A DNA stretch of 64,000 nucleotides from Pseudeuparius sepicola. Taxonomy: Eukaryota; Arthropoda; Insecta; Coleoptera; Anthribidae. How positions within the stretch are numbered: position 1 is the stretch's first letter; each line of letters starts with the position of its first letter. The stretch covers positions 4,999,153-5,063,152 of the forward strand of contig OY987305.1 in the NCBI GenBank assembly GCA_963920635.1. Direction: 5' to 3'. Below are positions 49,801 to 64,000 of this stretch, piece by piece. The translations under genes were made by a program, and so were the position numbers. The notes below the pieces were generated by a model. The model had not been told where the DNA came from, made no database searches, and saw nothing but the letters and a program-made list of their open reading frames with translations.

Positions 49801-52800
49801 CAAAAGGTCCAAGGCCACGATCATGAAATCTTTGTCGGGCGCCTCGTATTGATCTGGGTTCTGAAGGTTCGCCTAAAACATATTGTTCATACCAGGAAAA
49901 CACGAGTAAGTGTGTTTCAAATTGATTTACCATATGCAGGCAGAGCGTATGCTGCACCAAGGACACACATCTGCAATAGACTGGTTCGCAATACGGCAAA
50001 AATCCTGATTGCAAGGCTGTTGCCACACTGGACAAACACTGAAACAAAAACGATTGTTTTTCCACATCCTTCTTGTATGTTTCGTCATGCCGCATGCACA
50101 CATTCGTACGAGTCGCGAGGCGAATGGCGAGGCTGGGCGCGAACGCGAATGTGTGAACAGTCGGTGCGCTATTCGCCTCGCGATTCGCGTGCTCGCCTCG
50201 GTGGCGGTATTTTGGACGTGAGTCAAGGGCCACGAACGACGAGGCGAACTTAGTGTTTACATATTCGCCTCCCTTCAGTTGACAACTCTGACCTTGTGCA
50301 GTGAACATGCTGCTACAATTTCCTCCAGATCCTGCATATTTGCGGTATTTGCCTTTTATTTATGAGTTCGCCAGAGTTCATCATCCACAGATTATCAATA
50401 GGTTAGGTCACAATTAGTGTTTAGGTAGGTTTTTGATTTTGAGGTTAGGTATGACTATGCACACGAAGGTTTCGACAAACTGTTCCGACGATTGTATAAA
50501 CGGTAGTTCGCGTGATCAATAAGTACACGAATGTTTGGCGAGTACGCATGTGTAAATCCGATGTAACAGTATTAAAGGTTAAGGATTTGAAAAACAAGTT
50601 TGACAGGAAGCTACTACATCGTATTTTCACAGCCTCCTTGTATTTTCGTCACAGTATAAATAAAAATAAAAGAAAGTTTGACAGACACCTACTAGATTGA
50701 TTGGTCTTTTGTAGCCTTCTTGTATTTTTGTCATATTTGACCCGGGAGGAAAAACAACCTACAATTTCACATTGGTTTACTTCGTTGTGACTTCATTCTG
50801 GTGTACGTTTATCAATTTAGATTTACCATGTTTATTTATTACTAGAACCACTATCTGCACACGGAATGACATAAAAAAGACATTTTCACTGATTTTTGTG
50901 CTTGGAACATTTCATTCCAACCTAGTATAAACTAATTACACATAAACACTACAAAACATTAGTCTAAACTAAAAAATATCCCCAGAAAATAAGTAAATAA
51001 CAGAGTGTCACTTAAATCAACAAAAAAGATTAACCTTAAAGGTCTACTATCAACTGTCGATGTGCAAGACCGATTGTTTTTCACAGCCATCTTATATTTT
51101 TGTCACAGTATAAAGATTAACCAGTAGGCCAACGCTCAAATAACATGAATGAACAACTAATCTTACCTCAAGCAATGGAAAGAGATCTTTGTCCTCGTCC
51201 TTCAGTACATTCCACTTATGTATCAATGGCGGCATAAGCAAGTTAATATACTCGGGCTTATTTAGATGACTTCCAACAGAATCGGCCAGAGTTCCTATAG
51301 CATCATAAAGAATTAAAAGATTTTTATGTTGATATTTAGAAAAGGCAAAAACCAACGTTTCTAAAATAAAACCTAAATACGGGACTAATTCTGTACAAGC
51401 TTCTTCTTCTAAAGTGGCAAAAGCCGAACAGGCAGCTTCTTGAACTCTTTTGTTACCATCCAATATCCTTTTCAGCAATTCTGTCATTAAAGGTTTCAAA
51501 TATGAATCGTGAGGTTGGGCGACTACCCAGTGCGAATATCTACTCAATGTCCAACATGTGATGGCCCTCACTAGCGCTTTCTTATCGTTCAAACAATTTA
51601 TTAAATATGGTATGAGTTCTGGTAGGTGGTTTATCATTCCAGTCATGCAACCTTCCGCTATAGCACCTAACGCAAGTATGCCAGATTCTTTTATATCCCA
51701 ATCTTGATGGAAGAGAGTTTCCTTGAGAATCGGTATCAAAATCGGCAGGAGGTCGTCACGGAAAACATTCGCAAGTACATCTAGCGCTGCCGCGCTACAT
51801 TTTCTTAAGTTCCAGTCTGATAACGATCCATCGTCATCACCATCGTCAAAATCTTCATCTTCGTCTTTGTCGACGCCATTTTCTGTCGATCCATTAGTTA
51901 GGCTACTCGCTTTTATCGTGTGTGTTTTAGATTTGTGGAAACGAGGTCGAATGTCTTCCTCTTTGTCGGGAACGTTGTCATCTTCCTCTACATCACCCTA
52001 CAAATATTCATTAGTTTTAACTTTGTCTCTCTAATTTATAAACTGACAATAACATGTTTCTTAAGTCAAACTCAAAATCGATAAATTTGAATTTTTCCAT
52101 GGTCATGATTTTGACGGATTATTGCTGTAATGTTGCATGTTCAGGTAGTAAATGTAAAGTAGAAAAAAAATAATAATAGATTCTATAAAGTAAACCATAT
52201 TTGGTATTTTTGTAAGTTCTCATTTAGTATAAAAAAGACCAGGGCAATTTTGTTGTTGAAAATGTTCACGAAATGTTAAACATACCTTCAGCAATATTAT
52301 GTCGATCTCAGAATACCTCATCCCTCGTACTAACACCGGCACGAGCCTACTAAGATGATGCGCTAAAGCATTTTTGCAAATCGGCTGTTCTGCTAAACTC
52401 AACCAAAATTCACACGCTTCTAACGCAACGCCCTCGTCTAAATCCTGCGTCCTAACCAACATATATTCGATAATATTATCTATTTGAGGTATCAGTCTGT
52501 CCATCCTAACTTCTAAAAGCATAACCAACGCTCTGCACACATTTTTCCTAACCTCCGAATCTGTATCGGTAGCGACGTGGAACAAATTTTGCAAAAACGA
52601 ATCTATATGAAACATTAAAGCTTGCGAGCGTTGGATGATGAACTGATTCACGCAACCGATCGCGTACGATCGTATCTTCGAACTCGAGTGGTTAAAAAAT
52701 TGGAGAAATTTCGGAATTAAGATATCTAGAGGGCGGTTCACTGTATCGGCGTCTAGGGCTTCTGCCGAATCTTCACAAATTTTTTGGAGTGCTCCAAATG

Positions 52801-54402
52801 CACCTTCGCAAACATTGTAGTCTGTCGAATCTAACATATTGCATAATGCTGGAAGGAGTTCTGGCCATGATGTAAGGTCTCCTTTGCTTGCTACTGTCGT
52901 TATAAGAATGCCAACCTAGAAACAGATTTCTTAAAATAAAAAAAATATAAACAAACTTGCGGGGAGCTTACAGTGGCTCTTATAAGTGGTGATGGATCAC
53001 CTACGGCTTGTAAGCATTCAGTCTTGATGAAATTTGTCACTTCGGGAAGTAATGTAGCATAATGTGTTTTTACGTTGTTTTTCAATATGAGTCCGCTCAA
53101 GGATCTTGTTGGTTCATCTTCTGTCGTCAGTTTTGTCAGAACGAACATCAAGTAGTTGTTGAAGTCTGGGTATTTGTTTAATTCTTCAAGTTTCTAACAA
53201 ATTTTGTTAAGAATATACTTACTTCACAAAACATTGAATGTAGAAAATCAAAATTTTAGCAAAGAAAATTGAACGGTTTCAACTTGGTTGAGAAAAGGTT
53301 CAGATTGCTTTTGAGCAGAATTTCAGCAGAAGGAAGTGGTGCAAGGCCCAAGGTCAAATAACATTGTAATTTTCTGTTTTTGGGAAAAATTAGGTATGTT
53401 CTCAATTTTTTATTTTTATGCAAGTACCGATAATAGGTGATATAAGTGGAAGTAGTAAAATATCCTGATAGAAGTGAAATATATACGCATATGACCTGAT
53501 TTTGTCAGGATCTGCTTATCACCATAGCAAATAGGCGGAAAAATGCAGATAGGAGCTTTATTAACTTTTAAAAATAGAAAATCTAATTAGCAGTATTTAA
53601 AAACGAAAAAATCTGCAATCGAGTTAAAACGCAAAATATTCTTCACATTTGCTTGAATTGCTACAGTATCTTTATTGTTCTGATATGAACTAAAATTGGT
53701 AACTATCCATTTATGGACCAGAAATACGGTATCGAAACTTGAAACTTGACTGAGTAATCTGAACCCATTGTTATTAAACGATATCAACTGGATAGGAAAT
53801 GATATTATTTATTTTTCCTAGAACTATCATAGCTAATCGTTTAGTTTTCATTACACTAGTCTGATATTTTTATTCGTGAATTTTCCACTGGAGTTTTCCT
53901 ATCAAATTCATAAGTATTTAATTTCGCAACCTAAAACACTACTGCTTTTTAATTTTAACTGTTTTTCAACAGCTTATCACCATGTATAAATAGTATACAT
54001 TAGAAATGAAAATACGCGGAAAAATCCATACATTGAGAAACGTAAAATATAAAAATCACATGTCTGAAAGCATACGCTTCTATTATTACTAGTTAGGAAG
54101 TAATTATCTTGGCAGAATCACTGAAAATAGCAGAACAGTCGCAAAAATCTATTGTAAACAAAAACGAAATTGATATGTAATCTGCCAACGGTCCATCACG
54201 TACATTTATTACAATAATTACATAATTTTCATTTTTCTCAGTGGCACCTACTTGCAACCAATTGAGCCATGCACTGATAAAAAAACAAAAAGGATACTTG
54301 CTGCACAGCCCTCTGTGTCGCGGTGTCGGGCGACTGCGATTCCCTCAATAAAGTCAGAATTTCTCTGAGGCCGTCTTCTTGAGGCGCCCACTCCATTTTC
54401 AT
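43898..54402 (-). CDS. Tnpo: Transportin-1 (karyopherin beta-2) nuclear import receptor, 10 exons
   Basis: Exons in coding order: 54402-54298, 53193-52972, 52915-52286, 51997-51167, 50038-49931, 49872-49527, 49472-49377, 45679-45604, 44232-44049, 44005-43898. Phases agree throughout, giving about 901 aa (human TNPO1 is 898). In the family it is a HEAT-repeat superhelix that binds PY-NLS cargo and RanGTP and carries cargo through nuclear pores. Visible signatures are [16 protein letters not shown] near the N-terminus, [36 protein letters not shown], the acidic loop at about residues 320-386 (FHKSKT, then a [12 protein letters not shown] run), [20 protein letters not shown], and the C-terminal [12 protein letters not shown] second ATG two codons downstream (54396) is also possible. 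The exon 9 donor is ambiguous: GAG/GTTAGG at 44049 is the better splice site, while 44058 better fits human protein spacing by removing VVE. Confidence 0.96.
44745..44792 (+). pseudogene. tRNA-Pro(TGG)-like fragment
   Basis: ATGATTCTCGCTTTGGGT followed by ACGAGAGGTCCCGGGTTC matches the anticodon arm (TGG), variable region and T loop of insect tRNA-Pro. The 5' half and the closing T-stem are lost, so it is a pseudogene or SINE head. It lies in a Transportin intron. Confidence 0.6.
46336..47435. mobile_element. Palindromic foldback element in Transportin intron, 1100 bp
   Basis: The left end TACAGTGTCCTCCAAAAAG pairs with CTTTTT..GGATGACACTGTG near 47435. Arms are diverged but clearly complementary (GGTAACC, GTCAAAAATGACA, AATAATAATACATTA regions). 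There is no coding sequence. Confidence 0.8.
47977..49205. mobile_element. Palindromic foldback element, 1229 bp (intact family member)
   Basis: Ends TACAGGGTGATTCAGTTCCG and CGGAACTGAATCAGCCTGTA, with arms of about 600 nt nearly perfect around a centre near 48590. It is the same family as 1011-1770. It shares GGGGATCTCGGAAAC with the satellite array unit. Confidence 0.92.
50113..50183. repeat. GC-rich hairpin next to a Transportin acceptor
   Basis: TCGCGAGGCGAAT (50113-50125) and its exact reverse complement (50171-50183) flank a loop of 45 nt. The hairpin lies 75 nt upstream, in transcription order, of the exon starting at 50038, in an unusually CpG-rich stretch (50090-50270). Confidence 0.7.
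50585..51112. repeat. Three dispersed direct copies of a 70-bp sequence
   Basis: Copies near 50598-50660, 50675-50745 and 51045-51112 share a CTACT...TTTTCACAGCC.TCTTGTATTTT.GTCACAGTATAAA pattern. All lie in one Transportin intron. Confidence 0.55.
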
Positions 54403-54620
54403 GTTTCTCACCGATTTCAATGGTTTCGTTTTACTTGTGTTCGGTTAAAAAAAAATAATTCTCAAACTAAAGGCCGTACGAAACGGTTTTCGACGACAGC
54501 GGCGACAGGATCTACGAAATGGTGCTGAAAAAAACAGCCATGGGGGAGTGGGGATACGAGTGGACCGGAAGTGGGAATGTCAAAGGAAACCACCACGTCG
54601 AATTTTGAGTGAAGACCGTT
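54403..54620 (-). promoter_or_regulatory. Probable Transportin 5' UTR and promoter
   Basis: A less AT-rich stretch upstream of the Transportin start, containing an ETS-type ACCGGAAGTG at 54564-54573. ETS sites are common in TATA-less housekeeping promoters; use of this site is inference. Confidence 0.35.
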
Positions 54621-54895
54621 AAAAGTCCCAAATTATAGGCTGAAAAATCCCCATGTATTTCCCCGCACGTTTTTGGCAAATGAATCACAACTTTACTTCC
54701 AGTATTTTCAAAGTAAATTTCATAAAGGTCTCACATTAATATGGCGGCAAATTCAAATGACACTCGTGTAACTAAAAAATAATATCATCAAATTTCCAGA
54801 TCTAGAATAAACTCTGTAATATAAATTATATACAGAAAAGTTCAATATAGTCATATGAATATACTTCACAAATTATTAATGAAAAAGTATTTAAG

Positions 54896-56376
54896 AAGTG
54901 GCGGATCCAGCAATTCATTAAGGAGGGGGCACATGCTATTATACAGGGTGTAACTAAACTGATGGTCAAAAATGAAACCACGTAGTCTTGGAGTCAAAAT
55001 AAGGGCACTTCTTCATATATTTTTTTTCTCCTACGGGCCATAGTTTTTTTTATACAGAGCGTAGAAATTTAGAGAAAAATACACATATTTCTTAGTATCT
55101 CTAGAAGTCTAAGAGATATTTTCTTCAAACTTGGCGTGTCACATGACCGGATGAGTTGTCAAATTTAAGGTTAATATGAAGCTTGTGAGGCCCCCAGTTG
55201 CGGAGATACAGGGTGTTATTAAAATTAATTAGTTCAGAAAAATATGAATAACCTGTATAATCGCATTTTTTAAATTCGTTTTGAATGGTAAATTCAATGG
55301 TTAACAAAAAGTATCTCTTAGTATTTTTTCATATTCTCAGCCGTTTTTTAATTATTTTCAAAGAACGGCAATGCTGCAATAAACAAGTCATTTTAAGAAT
55401 AAATCTATATCAATCTGTGGATGTCAATTAAACTTGGCATTATTTGAATCATTTGGCTGCCAACTTTGCACTTTAGTATCAATATTTTGAAAAATTATAT
55501 TTTCATTTGAAGAATTGACTGATATGCACTTTTGCTATGGACTTGCCAATGGCAATAATAAACATGCAGAAATGCGTAGTTGCGTGTATTAAAAGAGACG
55601 GCGGTCATTTCGAACATATTTAATAATTTAATTTTCTAATAGCAATACGTTTCTTTTATTATCGTTTTTGCTTTTGTATTTTGTTAAATAAAGTTTATTT
55701 GACAACCACAGATTGCTAGATTTATTCTTAAAGTGACTATTGTTCCTTGCAGCGTTGCCGTTCTTTAAAAATAATTAAGAAACGGCTGCGAATATGAAAA
55801 AATACTAAGAGATACTTTTTGTTAACCATTCTATTCACCACTCAAAACAAATTAAAAAAATGCGATTATACAGGGTATTCATATTTTTCTGAACTAATTA
55901 ATTTTACTAACAACCTGTATCTCCGCAACTGGGAGCCTCAGAAGCTTCATGTCAACCTTAAGTTTGACGGCTCATCTGCTCATGTGACACGCCAAGTTTG
56001 AAGAAAATATCTCATCGTATACTTCTAGAAATACTAAGAAATGTGTGTATTTTTCTCCAAACTTCTACGCTCTGTATAAAAAAAACTATGGCCCGTAGGA
56101 GAAAAAAATATATGAAGAAGTGCCCTTATTTTGACTCCAAGAATACGTGGTTTCATTTTTGACCATCAGTTTAGTTACACCCTGTATATGAACTTGATCA
56201 GCGATCACAAATAAAAACTATTCCATATATACGAGTAGGTATACCTAATAATATAGATATAGTATGGACCTTGTTAGTAAAATTCTGAATAGTAGGTACC
56301 TACTTTTATATTTCTTTTCGTAATAGGCCAGGGGGGGGCAATTACCCATATGGCTCCCCCCTTAGATCCGCTACTG
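54896..56376. mobile_element. hAT-like element split by a foldback insertion
   Basis: AAGTGGCGGATCCAG at the left and TTAGATCCGCTACTG at the right form imperfect hAT-type terminal repeats. Between them are a G-rich stretch on each side and the palindrome at 54942-56186. No clean 8-bp duplication was identified. Confidence 0.5.
54942..56186. mobile_element. Palindromic foldback element, 1245 bp
   Basis: Ends TACAGGGTGTAACTAAACTG and CAGTTTAGTTACACCCTGTA are exact reverse complements within TA duplications. Arms of at least 500 nt pair. It is nested within a hAT-like element. Confidence 0.92.
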
Positions 56377-57168
56377 AAGAAGTACGTATGGTTGCCTACA
56401 AAGCCAAACCAGAGCATTTAAAACAACCAGCAGTTTTCTTTCCATGGTGGGATAATTCTGCGCACCTGTTCGCGCAGCCGCGATTTGGGAATAGATTCTG
56501 TCAAATGGATGCAGTGTCGGGGCAATTGGGCAGTTCTTTTTTGGCTGTATGAGAGATATTACAGTGCCGTGGAGTGTGATTTTTTGTAAATTGTGCTAGT
56601 ATCTTTAAATAAAGAATCCCAGGAAGGAGTCGAAGCTGCTTGTGCTTACCACACACTATATTTATACTTTACTAATACTACTCTATATTTCTGAATTGAT
56701 TTTCCCGACTACACCCCTGACTTCTATTCCTCCAATATGGCGTCAAGGTCATTGAATTTACGGATGATTTCTCAAAAGTAAGAAATACTGCTGATTGTTT
56801 TATATGCTCTGCCGAAACCAACTAACCTATATTTTCTGGGAAAAATAATTTTTGTATTTATTTATATGCATTTTCTTATTGTAATTATTATAAATAAGAA
56901 AACCGTGCATCTTTTTATACTACAAAGAAATATAAGTAGTTAAGTAAATACAAAAAATGCTCTTTATTTTAAAATCATAGCCTTCAATAATATGGATAAC
57001 ACAATTTACAATAATTTTCCTCAGAAAAATAAATGTATTTATTTCTCCGAGCATATTTCCCTTTAAAACCGAACTAATTTACGAAATATAAATAAAACAG
57101 TCTATATTATAATATAGACAACTCTCATAAGATAATTTTCGAATTTTGTCACAATTATCGCAGACGGC

Positions 57169-57648
57169 CTATTTGCCCATTCTCTGTATCGACCACTCCT
57201 GTTGACACAACGGGCATCTATTATTTTGTTTTACCCACAACGACATACAGCAATAATGAAACGAGTGGTTGCATTCTCCCCAAACGACCACACAGTCTTG
57301 CTTGCCGAACGAATCTTTTTTACTCTCCGCTTGGCATCTGAGACACGCGTCCATTACTTGGACCCTAAAGAAGGGAATTGTGTTACAATCAAGGTCTTTC
57401 ATTAGAAACAAATAGATTACCTACTAGAAACAACTTACTAGACAATCTACACGAGACTGCTTCGATGCATTTCATTTTAGCGATCAAAATAAACAAACGT
57501 TTTCTTACCTGCAAATCGCACAGGTGTCGCATTCAACGTCCCAACTCCACATAGCCACTGCATTCCATTTTTTTAGAGTGAAAAGTTTTTCCGGTTTTTG
57601 GTTATCACAGTCCATCCGTTCGTTGTTGTTGTCGTTCTCGTCTGCCAT
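57169..57648 (-). CDS. Roc2: RING-box protein 2 (Rbx2/Roc2, RNF7/SAG), cullin-RING ligase subunit
   Basis: Two exons, 57648-57509 and 57364-57169, joined across AG/G, give 111 aa (human RNF7 is 113). The N-terminus [14 protein letters not shown] is variable. It is followed by the conserved beta-strand that inserts into the cullin ([20 protein letters not shown]) and a RING-H2 zinc finger with all ligands visible: [31 protein letters not shown] and RCPLCQ. In the family it docks on Cul5 (and Cul1), recruits the charged E2 and promotes neddylation. An insertion of about four residues (KDSF) sits between AESK and GKQD compared with human. The DACLRCQ loop and the [11 protein letters not shown] block favour Rbx2 over Rbx1. 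It lies between Transportin and Rab6 on the same strand. Candidate AATAAA signals on the minus strand lie below 57060. Confidence 0.95.
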
Positions 57649-60035
57649 TTCCAAGTTTGTTTTGGGCTGTGTTGTTATAAATAAGGTTGTTTGTTATGTA
57701 TCACAATAAACTACATAAAAAAGTACAACTTCTGTTATTGCTTCTTGTTTTGAAGGTTAGGTTAATTTGAATTTGACGTTTGACGGCAATAAAGATGTCG
57801 GAGCCATCTGCTAGCGAGTAGACGAACTAAGTGGGGAAAAAACAGGTGGACGCCGTCATCTTTTAGTGGGTAGAAGAACTAAGAAAAAAAATCATTAAGG
57901 TGAAAGTGCACTTAGATCTTGAGTACTAGAGGTAGAAAGTAGTTATTGCCTTGAGGGCGCATCTGTTTGCAATAATTGTATAAGCTTTAATTTTGTGGTT
58001 AAAAATAATTAAAAGATATAAAATTGCTTATTCATTTAATAACAATTAAATCAAACAACAGAAGATAATGTGAAGGTACGAAAGAATACAAAATTTTACA
58101 AAAATTAAGTTATTCTTCACAATGATCCTATATTTTATTTTAAGCGGTTTATTATATAAGTTTTATAAGTTGATTCAGCCACCAATTTGCTAGTATTTTA
58201 ACACGGGTCTATTCGACCCGAATATCGCAATAAAACATTATAGTTATTTTCATTATTTTTAAGCCATGTATAAAATCTTTACCTGTCAGCATGTTAACTA
58301 TATAAAAAAAACACTTCAAAAGTTAAATTAAATATTACGTCTTACCTAACACCAACTTTAAAATATTTGTACATTCCAATTTGGAAACGGTTATTTAATG
58401 TGGCTAGGAAAATCACTGGGATCTTTCAGAAATTTGAAAAACCTATAGTCCACAAAAAAATCATGCAATTTTTGAAGTAGTCTGCTTTTTTTGTGGTCAA
58501 GATGTCAAGATATTACTGTACTGAGGAACGGAACATTAATTAATTCCAATTAGGAGGTACTGACCGAAATTTTGTACATAGCTAATATTTATCTAAAAAC
58601 ATTAACAAGAAGCACATGATGTACAATTTTTTTTTTCGATTGAGCAGTACCAGACTTTAAATCACCATTAAAATAATGAAACTAACTCGAAAAATATTGT
58701 TTTGAGGATTTGCGTGAACGGTGTGTCATAAATATGTCACAATTATGTGCGTGTAGCAAAGGAAATGTCACATTTATAGCGTAGTCCAACATTAAACATA
58801 GGCGAAGGCTACTTGGATTTTCGAAAAAAGAAAAATATCTTTTTGGCGAGAAATCCCGGTATTTTATTTAAACTAAATTGTCAATCGATGAATCGCAGCC
58901 TTTTCAACACATGCAGCCCCCCTCGGAGTCTTGCTGGTCATTTTGGAGTTGAGGTTGAGTCTGCAAGTCAACAGCTAAGATTATCGCTTAAGGAAAAGAA
59001 AATAGAATTTGGAAACATGCAGATCTCAATTTTAAAGCAGGCATGGAAATAAGACAGAGGTTTTTTTTTACGTATAATTTTATATTAAAATTGATATAAA
59101 TAAAAACATGGTGTTTTTCCTGAAGATTGCGTAACTACTGGATCACAATGAAGCATTGAAAGAAAATCTGGAGACCTCGAGTTAGCATGCCATAAAAATA
59201 ATGCAGTGAGATTGACGAGTGGAACGGCAAAATTTATTCATATATGTTGCCATTGAAAAAACATGGTCAATGGATGGGTATTACAAAAATGTTGTATCAA
59301 AAAATAATTCTAAGGCACTCCAAATCTCAAGCTGCCTCAAATCTATTATAATCATAAAAAACTGCCATGTGACAAACTAAAAATTTTACAAAAATGTACA
59401 GACAGACCCACATTCAGTATATAAGTACGAATTATTTTGTTAATAGATTTAATTTTTTTATAAACAATCTATATATTATGCTATATTGTAAATGCAATAA
59501 TAATTAAATAAATATAATTATAATACATAATACTTATTAATAATAATTTGTTTTACTACACCTTGAGCAACATGCTAGTTTTACAAAATTTAAGTAAAAA
59601 CTAGGCAAGAAATATAAGTATGACCCTACTTGAGATTTTTTGCTCTGGTATATTGCACTTAGAACTATATTTTTTATTGCTTGCTCTGGAAAATAAAAAA
59701 ATATATACAGGATACCCTGTATTTTAAGTTTTGAAAGTAATTTCTAGACGGTCAAGTAGTGCCAACACTACCAAAAAAATATATAAATACATATATTGCT
59801 TCTTTCCTTGCGAAATAAAATAACTGTGAAACACTACATAATAATTTAATTAATTATAAATAAGGCAAAAATGTAACGAGAAAATTTCTACAAAAAACAA
59901 TGTACAATTATTCCAAGCGGTAGGTATTGTCGGGTCATTTCATACCAGTTTTACTTTTTTTATATTCAAATTGATTTGAATGGCCTGGAATGAAATCATC
60001 CGTAATCTCAACGAAAATATGTAAAAACAAAATAC
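57649..60035. other. Intergenic DNA between Rbx2 and Rab6
   Basis: The first roughly 100 bp should hold the Rbx2 promoter. The rest is AT-rich. An open frame at 58813-59052 (79 codons) resembles nothing I know and is not called. AATAAA on the minus strand near 59673-59678 could serve the Rab6 3' end. Confidence 0.45.
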
Positions 60036-63868
<3,833 letters not shown>

Positions 63869-64000
63869 CTGCAAAACGAAAAAACGCATATTAAGCAACT
63901 ATGTGAAAAATGCATGATAAGAAATTATTAGGACTATTTTATTAAACAACCTACTTAAAAAAATTTCAATTAACACCCACAGAAAACATAACCTATATCA

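Noticed and set aside
49748..50308. 186-codon minus-strand frame across Transportin exons 5 and 6 region
   Set aside because: Only 49931-50038 matches Transportin; the remainder is read-through into introns.
55125..56001. Two similar 60-codon frames on opposite strands
   Set aside because: They are the two arms of the palindrome 54942-56186.
58813..59052. 79-codon plus-strand frame between Rbx2 and Rab6
   Set aside because: No recognised domain, no splice partners, and length compatible with chance.
59705..59722. TACAGGATACCCTGTA as a tiny foldback element
   Set aside because: Too short to distinguish from chance and lacks any body.

Overview
This window is insect nuclear DNA: AT-rich, long introns, GT-AG splicing, and many palindromic DNA transposons whose ends read TACAGGGTG. 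The element content fits a beetle, but that assignment is inference. Four conserved protein genes can be assembled exon by exon, and in each the splice phases add up to a full-length or edge-truncated reading frame. They are trachealess (trh, + strand, 10153-35791, 13 exons, 848 aa), Transportin/karyopherin-beta2 (- strand, 54402-43898, 10 exons, about 901 aa), the RING-box protein Rbx2/Roc2 (- strand, 57648-57169, 2 exons, 111 aa) and Rab6 (- strand, 63868-60036; its first coding exon lies beyond the right edge).

Layout. Bases 1-2560 hold small and foldback transposons. A CpG-rich block (about 2690-2905) leads into a tandem array of 13 units of about 414 bp (2909-8249), whose sequence resembles the ends of the foldback elements. 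From 8250 to 10152 the DNA is AT-rich, up to the first trh coding exon. trh intron 1 (12 kb) and intron 2 (6.6 kb) carry two palindromes, an internally deleted hAT element, an inverted pair of THAP-bearing elements, a P-like element with a perfect 8-bp target duplication, and a degenerate tandem repeat. trh introns 4 and 5 carry a palindromic-motif repeat and a second copy of the same deleted hAT element in the opposite orientation. From 35792 to 43897 there is intergenic DNA with one orphan candidate terminal exon (40648-40749, - strand) and two long palindromes. Transportin has two more palindromes in its 3.7-kb intron. A palindrome nested between hAT-like ends (54896-56376) separates Transportin from Rbx2. 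The largest visible Rab6 intron is almost wholly a hAT-type element (60491-62525, perfect 8-bp target duplication).

The genes are functionally unrelated: a bHLH-PAS transcription factor for tracheal fate, a nuclear import receptor, an E3 ligase RING subunit and a Golgi Rab GTPase. Transportin, Rbx2 and Rab6 share the minus strand; trh faces them and converges on Transportin.

The most notable unexpected signal is a pair of sequences in the Rab6 intron, one per strand (62264-62306 + and 61634-61676 -). Each has the core, stems and cleavage triplet of a minimal hammerhead ribozyme of the sort carried by Penelope-like retroelements. Also notable are the density of near-complete long palindromes (seven of 0.9-1.6 kb), the satellite derived from transposon ends, and the paired inverted elements within trh.
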